DNA from: Rhodospirillales bacterium
GTDB taxonomy: Bacteria > Pseudomonadota > Alphaproteobacteria > Rhodospirillales > WMHbin7
Direction: 5' to 3'
Assembly: GCA_016215555.1 (NCBI GenBank)
Contig: JACRJC010000036.1
Location: forward strand, 1-50,658
Length of the DNA stretch: 50,658 nucleotides
Part shown: positions 25,788-34,258 of the stretch, in pieces
How positions within the stretch are numbered: the stretch's first letter is position 1
Layout: every line of letters begins with the position of its first letter
The notes under the pieces: model-generated
Database searches by the model: none
The model's input: the letters and a program-made list of their open reading frames with translations, nothing else
What the model was told of the DNA's origin: nothing
Program-made: the position numbers and the translations under genes

Positions 25788-26929
25788 TGCGACTGGCCGC
25801 CGCCCTTCTTCTCGCCGTTCTCGCCCCCCTGCCCGCCCTGGCCCAGCCGACCGGGGCCGGGGCCTGCAACAAGCCGATCACCGATGCTGAAACGCGCCTG
25901 AATCTGCCCAAGGGGCTGCTTTACGCCATCGCCACGGTGGAAAGTGTTTATCGCGATCCCCAAACCAATGTCCGAGCCCCCTGGCCCTGGACCATCAATG
26001 CCGGTGGCGTTGGTCGCTTCTACCCCGGCATCGACGAGGCCAAGGCGGCAGTGGTCAGGGAATTGTCGCGCAATGTCGATTCGGTCGATGTCGGCTGCAT
26101 GCAGGTCAATCTGCGCGCCCATCCCAAGACCTTTTCCAGCATCGACCTTGCCTTCGACCCGATCACCAATGTTGCCGCCGGAGCCGACATTCTGCTGGCC
26201 AATTACAACGACACCAATTCCTGGAGCGAGGCCATACGGCGCTATCACGCCCCTGCCGGCAGCCCCAACGGCATTCTTTATCTGTCCAAGGTCATGGCCT
26301 ATTGGCGGGGATCCTTGGGCAAGCCCGCCCCGCCCTTGCGCGAAGCGCTGGATGCCACCCCCAGCGATCTTGACAACGCCGCCAAGGCCTTCGAGAAGGG
26401 CGACTATGCCAATGCCCTGGCCCGCTATCGCGGCATCTTGAAGAAAGACCCCGATTCGCGGATCGGCCATCTGGGCCTGGCTATGGCGTCCGACAAGCTG
26501 GGCGATACGCTCACGGCTTTGGAACATTACCGCCGGGTGCTGATTTACGACCCCTATAACCGCACCGCCCTGGACGCGCTGATGGCCGAGGCGGCGTCGC
26601 TGCCGCCCACCCGGCGCTTGCAAAAACTGGCCGAATTGAAAGGCCTGGCCCCCGGGGTGGCCGAGATTCCGGCTCAGATGGCCGGCCTTTACGCCGAGAT
26701 GGGCCATCTGACCGAGGCGGCGCGCCATCTGTTCGAGGCCCTCGAGATCGAGCCCACGCAGACGGTCTGGCGTTTGAACCTGGCTTCGATCTATGATCGC
26801 CTGGGCGAGCGCGACGCGGCCATCTCGCATTACAGCCGGTTCCTGAAGGATTACAAGCCTGGAACGGCGCCGGTGCCGGTGGCCATCGAGGATATCAAAA
26901 GCCGTGTCGCCTGGCTGATGGACAACTGA
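25787..26929 (+). CDS. Lytic transglycosylase-TPR fusion
   Basis: A 380-residue protein with signal peptide MRLAAALLLAVLAPLPALAQ. Residues about 35-180 resemble the SLT goose-lysozyme fold: catalytic glutamate in YAIATVESVY, the VGCMQVNLRAHP motif (GLMQIN equivalent), and WSEAIRRYHAP. Residues 190-375 carry tetratricopeptide repeats (GDYANALARYRGILKKDPDS, GDTLTALEHYRRVLIYDPYN, GERDAAISHYSRFL). Predicted role: local peptidoglycan opening for pilus assembly, the TPR part binding pilus components. It overlaps the prepilin gene and precedes pilT by 23 bases, so it is probably co-expressed with both. Confidence 0.85.
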   Translation: MRLAAALLLAVLAPLPALAQPTGAGACNKPITDAETRLNLPKGLLYAIATVESVYRDPQTNVRAPWPWTINAGGVGRFYPGIDEAKAAVVRELSRNVDSVDVGCMQVNLRAHPKTFSSIDLAFDPITNVAAGADILLANYNDTNSWSEAIRRYHAPAGSPNGILYLSKVMAYWRGSLGKPAPPLREALDATPSDLDNAAKAFEKGDYANALARYRGILKKDPDSRIGHLGLAMASDKLGDTLTALEHYRRVLIYDPYNRTALDALMAEAASLPPTRRLQKLAELKGLAPGVAEIPAQMAGLYAEMGHLTEAARHLFEALEIEPTQTVWRLNLASIYDRLGERDAAISHYSRFLKDYKPGTAPVPVAIEDIKSRVAWLMDN

Positions 26930-26952
26930 TCGACTGGACGGAACAAAGGCAC

Positions 26953-28230
26953 ATGGAAATCACCGAACTTCTCGCCTTCGCCCAGCAGAACAAGGCCTCG
27001 GACATCCATCTGACCAGCGACAATCCGCCGATCCTGCGCGTCAACGGCGAAATCAAGCCGATCAAGATTGCCCCGCTCAGTCCCGACGAAACCAAGACCA
27101 TGATCTATTCGATCATGGGCGAGGAGCAGCGGGCCGAGTACGAACAGGAACATGAACTGGACTTCGCCATCTCGTTCGGCCAGACGGCGCGTTTCCGCGT
27201 CAACGCCTTCACCACCAATCGCGGCCCGGCGGCGGTGTTTCGCACCATTCCGACCATCGTCCCCACGCTTGACGACTTGCATGCGCCGCCCATCTTCAAG
27301 CGCTTCAGCGATTTCGAAAAAGGCCTGGTGCTGGTCACCGGCCCCACGGGCTCGGGCAAATCGACGACCCTGGCCGCCATGATCGATTACATCAACCGCA
27401 CGCATGCCAAGCATATCCTGACCATCGAAGACCCGGTGGAATTCGTCCATTCCAACAACAAATGCCTCATCAACCACCGCGAACTGGGCCGCCACACCAA
27501 ATCCTTCGCCCGCGCCTTGAAAAGCGCGCTTCGAGAAGATCCCGATGTGATTCTGGTCGGCGAGATGCGCGATCACGAAACCATCGGCCTGGCCCTGACC
27601 GCCGCCGAGACCGGGCATCTGGTGATGGGAACCTTGCATACCAGTTCGGCCGCCAAGACCATCGACCGCATCATCGACGTCTTTCCCGCCGGCGATAAGG
27701 AAATGGTCCGCGCCATGGTGGCGGGCTCGCTGCAGGCCGTCATCAGCCAGGTGCTGATGAAGCGCATCGACGGCAAGGGCGGACGCGTCGCCGCCCACGA
27801 CATTCTGGTCGGCACGCCGGCCGTGCGCAACCTGATCCGCGAAAACAAAGTGCCGCAAATCGTTTCCATGATGCAGATGGGCCAGCGCTTCGGCATGGCG
27901 ACGCTGGAAGACAGCGTGAAAACCATGGTGGCGCAGGGCATCGTCGCCAAGGAAGAGATGGAGCGCTTCGCCATGCCTTCGGCGGCGCCGGTGGGCGAAG
28001 GGGGCGAGGGCGCCAAACCCGCCGCAGCGCCCCAGCAGCAACAGCCGCCGCAGCCTCAACCGCAACCGATGGCGCAGCCGCGCCCGCAGCCGCCGCAGCA
28101 GATGCCCCCGCCCCCGCAAATGCAACCGCCGCCGCAAATGCAGCGCCAGGCCTCGCCGCAACCGCAACCGGCCCCGCCGCAGCCCCAAGCCCAGCCCGCC
28201 AAGAAGGGCATCACCAGCCTGTTCCGATAA
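26953..28230 (+). CDS. pilT: PilT-family pilus retraction ATPase with Pro/Gln tail
   Basis: A 425-residue secretion ATPase. Features: N-terminal ASDIHLTSDNPPILRVNG, Walker A GPTGSGKSTTLAAMI, Asp box region ILTIEDPVEFVH, Walker B VILVGEMRDHETI, His box GHLVMGTLHTSSAAKTIDRI. Hexameric PilT powers pilus depolymerisation at the inner membrane. The normal PilT domain ends near residue 345; an unusual Pro/Gln-rich tail of about 70 residues follows and closes with KKGITSLFR. The ATG follows an AAAGG site. pilU lies 12 bases downstream. Confidence 0.93.
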   Translation: MEITELLAFAQQNKASDIHLTSDNPPILRVNGEIKPIKIAPLSPDETKTMIYSIMGEEQRAEYEQEHELDFAISFGQTARFRVNAFTTNRGPAAVFRTIPTIVPTLDDLHAPPIFKRFSDFEKGLVLVTGPTGSGKSTTLAAMIDYINRTHAKHILTIEDPVEFVHSNNKCLINHRELGRHTKSFARALKSALREDPDVILVGEMRDHETIGLALTAAETGHLVMGTLHTSSAAKTIDRIIDVFPAGDKEMVRAMVAGSLQAVISQVLMKRIDGKGGRVAAHDILVGTPAVRNLIRENKVPQIVSMMQMGQRFGMATLEDSVKTMVAQGIVAKEEMERFAMPSAAPVGEGGEGAKPAAAPQQQQPPQPQPQPMAQPRPQPPQQMPPPPQMQPPPQMQRQASPQPQPAPPQPQAQPAKKGITSLFR

Positions 28231-28242
28231 GGGAAACCGAAC

Positions 28243-29367
28243 ATGGCCGACGCATCGAAAATCCGCACCTGGCTGGCGACGATGGTCGCCCATAAGGGAT
28301 CGGATCTCTATATCACCCATGGCGCGCCGCCGACCATGCGCGGCGATGCCGGCTTCAACATCTTGCAGCGCGAGCCCCTAAGCGACGAGGAGATTGCCCA
28401 GATCATGGCCGACGTCGCTTCGGTCGAGCAGTTGCAGGATTTCGAAAAGACCTGCGAGCTGAACATGGCCATGGACATGGGCAAGACCCAGGGCCGTTTT
28501 CGCATCAACGCCATGAAGCAGCGCCAGCACACCGCCATGGTCATCCGGCGCATCACCGCCCAGGTGCCGACCATGGACAGTTTGGGCCTGCCCCCGGTGT
28601 TGGGCGATCTGGTGATGGAAAAACGCGGCCTGGTGATTCTGGTCGGCGGCACGGGCTCGGGCAAATCGACGACCCTGGCCGCCATGATCGACCACCGCAA
28701 CAGCCAGGCCCCGGGCCATATCATCACCATCGAAGACCCGATCGAATATATCCACGACCACAAGCGCTGCATCGTCACCCAGCGCGAGGTGGGGGTGGAT
28801 ACCCAAAGCTTCGACGCGGCGCTGAAGAACACGCTGCGCCAGAAGCCCGACGTCATCCTGATCGGCGAGGTGCGCGATTCAAGCTCGATGCAGCAGGCCA
28901 TCAACATCGCCGAGACCGGACATCTGGCCCTGGCCACCCTGCACGCCAACAACGCCAACCAGGCGGTCGAACGCATCCTCAATTTCTTTGAAAAAGAGAT
29001 GCATCATCAGATTCTCCTGAACCTGTCCTTGAATCTGAAGGGCATCGTCTCGCAGCGTCTGGTGGCGAGGAAGGGCGGCGGCCGCGCCCTGGCCCTGGAA
29101 ATCCTCCTGAACCAGGGCCTGATCAAGGATCTGGTCCGCAAGGGCGAGATCAAGGAGATCAAGCCGGTGATGGCCGCCAACACCGATCTGGGCATGCAGA
29201 CCTTCGATCAATGCCTGTTCAACCTGTTTGCGCAGGGATTGATCGACGAGGAAACCGCCCTGGCCGAGGCCGACAGCCCCAGCGACCTGAAGCTGCGCAT
29301 GAAGCAGCAGATGACCGGCGGCGGCGAGGGCTTGTCCAGCGTCGATACATCCAGCTTGTCGCTTTAA
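28243..29367 (+). CDS. pilU: PilU-family accessory retraction ATPase
   Basis: A 374-residue PilT paralogue. Features: GSDLYITHGAPPTMRGD, Walker A GGTGSGKSTTLAAMI, IITIEDPIEYIHDH, Walker B VILIGEVRDSSSMQQAI, GHLALATLHANNANQAVERI, and the PilU-like FFEKEMHHQILLNLSLNLKGIVSQRL. PilU assists PilT-dependent retraction in other bacteria and generally cannot act alone. Tail residues include SDLKLRMKQQM. It forms an operon with pilT. Its 3' end is convergent with the ABC ATPase gene across two family-A palindromes. Confidence 0.93.
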   Translation: MADASKIRTWLATMVAHKGSDLYITHGAPPTMRGDAGFNILQREPLSDEEIAQIMADVASVEQLQDFEKTCELNMAMDMGKTQGRFRINAMKQRQHTAMVIRRITAQVPTMDSLGLPPVLGDLVMEKRGLVILVGGTGSGKSTTLAAMIDHRNSQAPGHIITIEDPIEYIHDHKRCIVTQREVGVDTQSFDAALKNTLRQKPDVILIGEVRDSSSMQQAINIAETGHLALATLHANNANQAVERILNFFEKEMHHQILLNLSLNLKGIVSQRLVARKGGGRALALEILLNQGLIKDLVRKGEIKEIKPVMAANTDLGMQTFDQCLFNLFAQGLIDEETALAEADSPSDLKLRMKQQMTGGGEGLSSVDTSSLSL

Positions 29368-29370
29368 CTC

Positions 29371-29475
29371 CCATCCTTCGAGACGGGCCTTCGGCCCTCC
29401 GGAAGGCATGAGGCGGCTTATTGATTCAAATTGTCCCTCACCCTGAGGGCGCAAAGCGCGTCTCGAAGGGTGAGG
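29371..29475. repeat. Two family-A REP-like palindromes between convergent operons
   Basis: Copies at 29371-29413 and 29434-29475 separate pilU from the convergent ABC ATPase gene. Their hairpins could serve as a bidirectional transcription stop. Confidence 0.88.
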
Positions 29476-29505
29476 CCTTGGAAAATCAAGCTGCGGACGC
29501 TGCGG

Positions 29506-30243
29506 TTAACCCCTCTTCTCCTCCGCCTCGGTGATCGCGGACAGGAAGGCGCGTTCCAGCGAAACGGCGCCATGCCGGGCGATGAAGTCCTTGGGGGGGC
29601 CGACATAGATCAGCTTTCCTCCATGCAGGATACCGATGCGCCCGCAAATCTCTTCGATGTCGGACAGAATGTGCGACGAGAAGAAGATGGTGCCGCCCTT
29701 GGCGCGATACTCGACCAGCCGGTCCTTCAATAGAATGCGCGAGCGCGGGTCAAGCCCGCTCATCGGCTCGTCCAGAACCAGCAGCGGCAGACCGGTCAAC
29801 AGGCTGGCCAGCAGCCCCAATTTCTGCCCCATGCCCTTCGAGAGTTGGCGTCCGCGCTTGGACAAGGCCTCGGGGTCCAGCGCCAGGCCCCGGGCCAATT
29901 CTTTGGCTGCCTCGCGGTCCAGTTTCAGCTTGTAGAAATCCAGCGTCAGCTTCAGAAACTCCCAGCCCGTCAGCAGATGCGAGGGCATGAATTTCTCGGG
30001 CAGATAGGCCAGATGGCGGCGGCTTTCCGGCTTGGATGCGTCATCTCCGAAGAACCGAAAACCGCCCGTCGCCTCGCCCAACCCCAGCAGCGCCTTGATC
30101 AACGTGGTTTTGCCGACGCCGTTCAAGCCGATCAGGCCGAAGATTTCACCGGCCTCGACGGACAGGCTCAAATGCTCGAACACTTTGGGGCCGCCGTAAT
30201 CGGCGCTGGCGTCTTCAATGTCGATCGGCAAGGCGGCGCTCAT
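29506..30243 (-). CDS. ABC transporter ATPase coupled to pilus genes
   Basis: A 245-residue ATPase of the ABC-2 (export) type. Walker A is GLNGVGKTT, the signature motif LSKGMGQKL, Walker B PLLVLDEPMSGLDP, and the switch histidine lies in IFFSSHILSDIEEIC. Its start overlaps the stop of the mshK-like gene (ATGA), so it is translated as part of the pilus operon. The only ABC permease in the window, at 40768-41538, lies after mshL in the other pilus operon and is its probable partner. In Myxococcus xanthus an ABC transporter (PilGHI) encoded in the pil cluster is needed for pilus assembly; a comparable role is inferred. Confidence 0.88.
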   Translation of the reverse strand: MSAALPIDIEDASADYGGPKVFEHLSLSVEAGEIFGLIGLNGVGKTTLIKALLGLGEATGGFRFFGDDASKPESRRHLAYLPEKFMPSHLLTGWEFLKLTLDFYKLKLDREAAKELARGLALDPEALSKRGRQLSKGMGQKLGLLASLLTGLPLLVLDEPMSGLDPRSRILLKDRLVEYRAKGGTIFFSSHILSDIEEICGRIGILHGGKLIYVGPPKDFIARHGAVSLERAFLSAITEAEEKRG

Positions 30244-30749
30244 GGCACGATCCCATCCACAATCTTGTCCTGGCTGCTCAGATAGGTCTGATTAGGCGAC
30301 AAGCGCACCCGCACCGTCAAGCCTTCGACGGTGTCGATATCCATCTCGACCCAGCGCGGCGTCGCCTTCACGGCGCGAACCCCCTTCTCGGCGCTTCCGG
30401 GGCGGAAGCGCAGGCCGTTGATCCAGGCCGACCAGTCGCCGGGGCTGGTATAGACCAGGGCCGACAGATAGACGTTGGGACGAAGTTCCGGCGCCTGCGC
30501 GTCCACCGCAGCAGCCGGTCCGCCGGCCGTCGCCGCCGCCACCGGCCTGTCGGCCAGAAGCGCTGCGATGCGCTGTCTGTCTTGTTCGGTGAACATCAAG
30601 GATTTTGGAAAGGCTGGCATGGCGCGCCCCAGCAGCGTCGTCTTGGCGGGCGCAGCCTCCTCGGAAGCGGCCTGGGACGGCGTTTCCTCGGCCAGAACCA
30701 GTTGCACCGCCAGCAGGGCCATCAGCAACAGAAGAGCGACGGGTCTCAT
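30240..30749 (-). CDS. mshK: MshK / GspC-like pilus assembly protein
   Basis: A 169-residue protein from ATG 30749 (overlapping the upstream stop) with signal peptide MRPVALLLLMALLAVQLVLA. After an Ala/Pro linker, the C-terminal 75 residues (LSALVYTSPGDWSAWINGLRFRPG and GLTVRVRLSPNQTYL) resemble the small beta domain of GspC/PilP/MshK proteins that contacts the secretin. Position after the MshI- and MshJ-like genes fits MshK. Sequence similarity is weak, so the name is by context. Confidence 0.65.
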   Translation of the reverse strand: MRPVALLLLMALLAVQLVLAEETPSQAASEEAAPAKTTLLGRAMPAFPKSLMFTEQDRQRIAALLADRPVAAATAGGPAAAVDAQAPELRPNVYLSALVYTSPGDWSAWINGLRFRPGSAEKGVRAVKATPRWVEMDIDTVEGLTVRVRLSPNQTYLSSQDKIVDGIVP

Positions 30750-31447
30750 TTGCGCCCCTTGGGCAAAGGCTCGTCCTTGCCGGCGGGATAGGTCACCCAC
30801 AGAAAATCGAGATTGCCCGCCACCGGCAGCAGGGCCTTGCCCTCCTTCCTGCCCTTTTCCATGTCCTTCATGAAATCGGCCTTGCCCTTGCGTTCGACCT
30901 TCATGCGCTTCAAAAGCGCGTAGCCGGGCAGGCTGTTCATGGCGTCATAGACAAATTCGTAATAGGGCTGGTCATGGATCATATCGATGTCCAACTTGAC
31001 CAGGCTGGCGAACCATTGATGGCTTTGCCCGTCCGCCGAAAAGGCGAAGGCGTTTCCGGGATCGATCGTCAGCTTGTAATTGGCCGAGTTCTCCAGCCAG
31101 GGAGTGGTCACGTGGCGGGCCTTGACATCGGCCAGCAATTCGTTGGTCTTCAGACGGTTCTCGGGCTCGAACGAGCCTTTGGCCAGCGCATCCTTGTAGG
31201 AAGCGGTCAATTCGCCGAGACGGCTCAGATTTCGTTGCAGTTCGGCGATCTTGCCGTCAAGGCCACCTATTTCGCCATCCAGCTTGCCTTGCTCGCCTTG
31301 CAGCAGCGCCGTTCCGGCCTCGATGTCGGGCAGCCAAAGGCCATAGAAAACGAGGTTGGCCACCAGCACGACGCCGGACAACAGCATCGGCAGCGAGATC
31401 GCCTTGGCGCCGCCGCCCTCCGCCAATTGCTTGAGGTCGATCTTCAT
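30746..31447 (-). CDS. mshJ: MshJ / PilO-like inner-membrane assembly protein
   Basis: A 233-residue protein from ATG 31447 (MKIDLKQL). One membrane helix (ISLPMLLSGVVLVANLVFYGLWL), then a coiled-coil stretch of about 45 residues (LLQGEQGKLDGEIGGLDGKIAEL), then a ferredoxin-like periplasmic domain. This is the PilO/GspM/MshJ topology; such proteins pair with the PilN-like partner to form the alignment complex. Its start follows the mshI-like stop immediately. Low primary similarity means the name rests on topology and order. Confidence 0.7.
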   Translation of the reverse strand: MKIDLKQLAEGGGAKAISLPMLLSGVVLVANLVFYGLWLPDIEAGTALLQGEQGKLDGEIGGLDGKIAELQRNLSRLGELTASYKDALAKGSFEPENRLKTNELLADVKARHVTTPWLENSANYKLTIDPGNAFAFSADGQSHQWFASLVKLDIDMIHDQPYYEFVYDAMNSLPGYALLKRMKVERKGKADFMKDMEKGRKEGKALLPVAGNLDFLWVTYPAGKDEPLPKGRK

Positions 31448-31448
31448 C

Positions 31449-33029
31449 CTAGCCACCCTTCCTGATAAGGAAAGTGGCGGTGACGTCCTTGCTTCCCCTG
31501 GACTCCAGTTTCTTGCCGCGGCTCGAGAAAGTGCCTTCGGATTTGACGTTGGCCGGCATGTCCCTGACCTCGACGCCCAGGCCGGGGAAAGCTTCCTTCA
31601 AGCGGTTTTCAAGGCTTTTGACGCTGGCCACGACCTCGGTCAGATTGTCGCCGACGCCGACGAACCGCACCGCGACTTCCAGCTTGAAAGGCAGATTGGC
31701 CGATGAAACGCCAGGCTTGCCGGCTTTGGGATCGGCCTTTTTGGCGCCGCCGGTATCGACCTCAAGATCGAACTTCGTGACCAGCGCCCGGCCATCCAGG
31801 GCCGTTTCCAAGGCCATCAGAACGCTGGGCCAGTCCAGCGTCATGCCTTCCAGCCCACGCCTTGCACTTAGCATGGCGGTCAGCCGGTCAAAGGGAATTT
31901 CCGACAAACTCATCTCTTGCTGCAATTGGCGCAACCGGCCTTCACGTTCGGCCAGCACGGTCTTCTTGCCATCGATCTGGCTGGACAATTCGTAATTGGT
32001 CAGGGCGATGTCGCCGGCGTAATAGAACTGGCCGATGGTCACCACGGCGGCGACGATTGGCAAAGCCTGCTCGATCTGGCGCATCTGGCGCTTCTTGGCC
32101 ATCGGCGGCGTCGAGAGCAGGATCGGCGCCTTTCGTTTGCGGGCCAGCCACACCGCATGCAGCACGTCGCAATAGGGGCTTTCGGGATCGGCGACCTTGT
32201 CGTAGCCCAGGCGCCTGCCTGCTTCGAACGGGGTCAGGATCGACAGCGATGTCACCGGCAATTCGCGCAAGAAAAGCTGGTCGCGGATAGCGGCGCTGGC
32301 CACCACCACCAGATCCAGATGGTCGCTTTCCTGATAGCCCAGACGCTTGATGTAGCTGATCGAGGATTTGAATTCGCGCTCGATGAGCTGGGAAATTTCC
32401 TCGGCCGTATCTTCCTCGGCCGGCTTGGGCGTCATGCGGGCCAGGATGAATTGGCCGTTCATCTGAATGATCTGGCGAAAGCCGCCGGTCACTTCCTGGC
32501 TGACGAAAATGCGCCAGTGTTTCTCGGTCTGGGCCTCGGCCTCGGGGGCCAGGGCTTCGACCAGGCCGATCGATTCCATGGGCAGCAGCGCGAAGGCTTC
32601 GACCGGATTGGTCACCGTCTCGAGAAACGCCACCCATTTCCTAAGCCAGTCGCTCATCGGCAGGGCCATGAACAAGAAAGGCTTTTGTCCAGCCGGTCCC
32701 TTCTTGGGCAGCGGGCGCGCCGATTTCATCTCCTCGCCGGGGAAGGCGATGTCAAGCCGGCGCTTCAGAACCTTGGGATGGTCCAGGAAATTGGTCTTGG
32801 GCAGCAGCTCTTCTCGGAAAAGCTGCTCGACGACATCGGCCTCGACCACCAACGGCGCCTTCTTGTCGCGCAGCAGGAATTCGCGGATCGCCTCGGGCCC
32901 TTCCTCGGCGTCGGCGGGCACGAACCAGGCGTCCTTGACATTGCCGCGCACCACATGCACCAGCACGGCGCCTTCGTCGCCGATCACCAGCACGAACTTG
33001 CGAACCAGCAGATGCAGGGGCAGGGCCAC
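31449..33029 (-). CDS. mshI: MshI-like PilM-PilN fusion-type assembly protein
   Basis: A 526-residue protein from GTG 33029, just after the mshG stop. Residues 1 to about 320 are soluble and PilM-like or GspL-like (LVRKFVLVIGDEGAVLVHVVRGN; later RQIIQMNGQFILARM and ISYIKRLGY, as in actin-fold pilus proteins). A single membrane helix around ALPIVAAVVTIGQFYYAGDIAL is followed by a coiled coil (KTVLAEREGRLRQLQQEM) and a PilN-like ferredoxin fold to the end. The order matches MshI as a joined PilM/PilN. It links cytoplasmic MshE to the periplasmic MshJ/MshK. Confidence 0.75.
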   Translation of the reverse strand: MALPLHLLVRKFVLVIGDEGAVLVHVVRGNVKDAWFVPADAEEGPEAIREFLLRDKKAPLVVEADVVEQLFREELLPKTNFLDHPKVLKRRLDIAFPGEEMKSARPLPKKGPAGQKPFLFMALPMSDWLRKWVAFLETVTNPVEAFALLPMESIGLVEALAPEAEAQTEKHWRIFVSQEVTGGFRQIIQMNGQFILARMTPKPAEEDTAEEISQLIEREFKSSISYIKRLGYQESDHLDLVVVASAAIRDQLFLRELPVTSLSILTPFEAGRRLGYDKVADPESPYCDVLHAVWLARKRKAPILLSTPPMAKKRQMRQIEQALPIVAAVVTIGQFYYAGDIALTNYELSSQIDGKKTVLAEREGRLRQLQQEMSLSEIPFDRLTAMLSARRGLEGMTLDWPSVLMALETALDGRALVTKFDLEVDTGGAKKADPKAGKPGVSSANLPFKLEVAVRFVGVGDNLTEVVASVKSLENRLKEAFPGLGVEVRDMPANVKSEGTFSSRGKKLESRGSKDVTATFLIRKGG

Positions 33030-33030
33030 G

Positions 33031-34239
33031 CTAGATCCCCATCTTGCTGAAACTGTCATACATGGGACCGAAGATGGCCATGATGATCCAGGCCATCAGG
33101 GCGCCGACGATCATGGTCAGCATCGGCTCCATCATGGCGATCAGCCCATCGACGGCGTCATTGACGTCGTTGTCGTAGAAGCTGGTTACGTTCTCCAGGG
33201 TCTCGGAAAGATTGCCGCTGTCCTCGCCGATTTTCACCATGCGGATGACCAGGCTGGGAAATTCGCCGGTGTTCTTTAAGGCCGCCGAAAAGGAATTGCC
33301 CTGCTGCACGGTACGATGCACCGTCTCCAGCGATTTGGTCAGGCACAGATTGTTGACGACCTTGGTGGCGGTGTCGATGCATTGCAAGATGGGAACGCCG
33401 CTTTGGAACATGACGGCGAAGAAGTGCGAGAAGCGGGCCAGCGAAATCTTGCGGATCATCTCGCCGATTTTTGGGGCGCGCAGGATCAGATAATGCACGC
33501 GGTAACGGAACTCCTCGGACGAGCCCATCATGATCCGCACGGCGATGAAGATCAGCACCGGCGAAATCAGGATGGCGTACCAGTAATTGATGACGAAGTC
33601 CGAGGTGGCGACCAGGGCCAGGGTCACGCCCGGCAGCGGTTGGCCGGTGCCCTTCAGGAAACCGATCACTTCCGGCACCACCATGGTCATCATGAAAAAG
33701 AACAAGCCCAGGATGACCACCAGCATGAAGGACGGATAGCGGGTCGCCTTCTTGACCTTGGTGGTCACTTCCTCGGTCCATTTGAGATGCTTGACCAATT
33801 GCAAAAAGGCCTCGCTTAAGTTGCCGCTTTCCTCGCCCGCCGAGATCAGCGAGGTGAAGACGGGACCGAATATCCGAGGATGAGAGCCGAAGGCCTGGGA
33901 CAACGACTTGCCTTCCGCCACCGAACTGTGGATTTCGCTGACCAGATCGCGCAGCTTGGGCTGCTCGGTCGAATCGCGCACATCGGCCAGGCCTTCGATC
34001 AGGGAAACGCCCGCCGAATTCAACTGCTGCAGATGCACGCACATCTGGATCAGGTCGCGCTGCTGGATTTTGGGGGCGAACAGCGCCGTCAGCTTGTTCT
34101 GGCGCACTTCGGACGAGGTAATCAGTTCGAAGCCGGTGTCTCTCAGGCGCTGGAACAGATCGAGGTCGTTCGAGGCGTTCAACTGCCCGCGAACGGAACG
34201 GCCGTTGACGTCGATGGCGCGGTAATTGTAAAGCGGCAT
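33031..34239 (-). CDS. mshG: MshG, GspF/PilC-family platform protein
   Basis: A 402-residue polytopic protein: N-terminal MPLYNYRAIDVNGRSVRGQL, two repeated GspF domains (the first with SAGEESGNLSEAF, the second with KIGEDSGNLSETLENV), and three membrane helices near LVVILGLFFFMMTMVVPEVIGFL, YAILISPVLIFIAVRIMM and the C-terminal MIVGALMAWIIMAIFGPMY. It is the inner-membrane platform on which MshE turns to insert pilins. It lies 19 bases after mshE. Confidence 0.94.
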   Translation of the reverse strand: MPLYNYRAIDVNGRSVRGQLNASNDLDLFQRLRDTGFELITSSEVRQNKLTALFAPKIQQRDLIQMCVHLQQLNSAGVSLIEGLADVRDSTEQPKLRDLVSEIHSSVAEGKSLSQAFGSHPRIFGPVFTSLISAGEESGNLSEAFLQLVKHLKWTEEVTTKVKKATRYPSFMLVVILGLFFFMMTMVVPEVIGFLKGTGQPLPGVTLALVATSDFVINYWYAILISPVLIFIAVRIMMGSSEEFRYRVHYLILRAPKIGEMIRKISLARFSHFFAVMFQSGVPILQCIDTATKVVNNLCLTKSLETVHRTVQQGNSFSAALKNTGEFPSLVIRMVKIGEDSGNLSETLENVTSFYDNDVNDAVDGLIAMMEPMLTMIVGALMAWIIMAIFGPMYDSFSKMGI

Positions 34240-34258
34240 GCGGCGCTATCCCCTTCCC

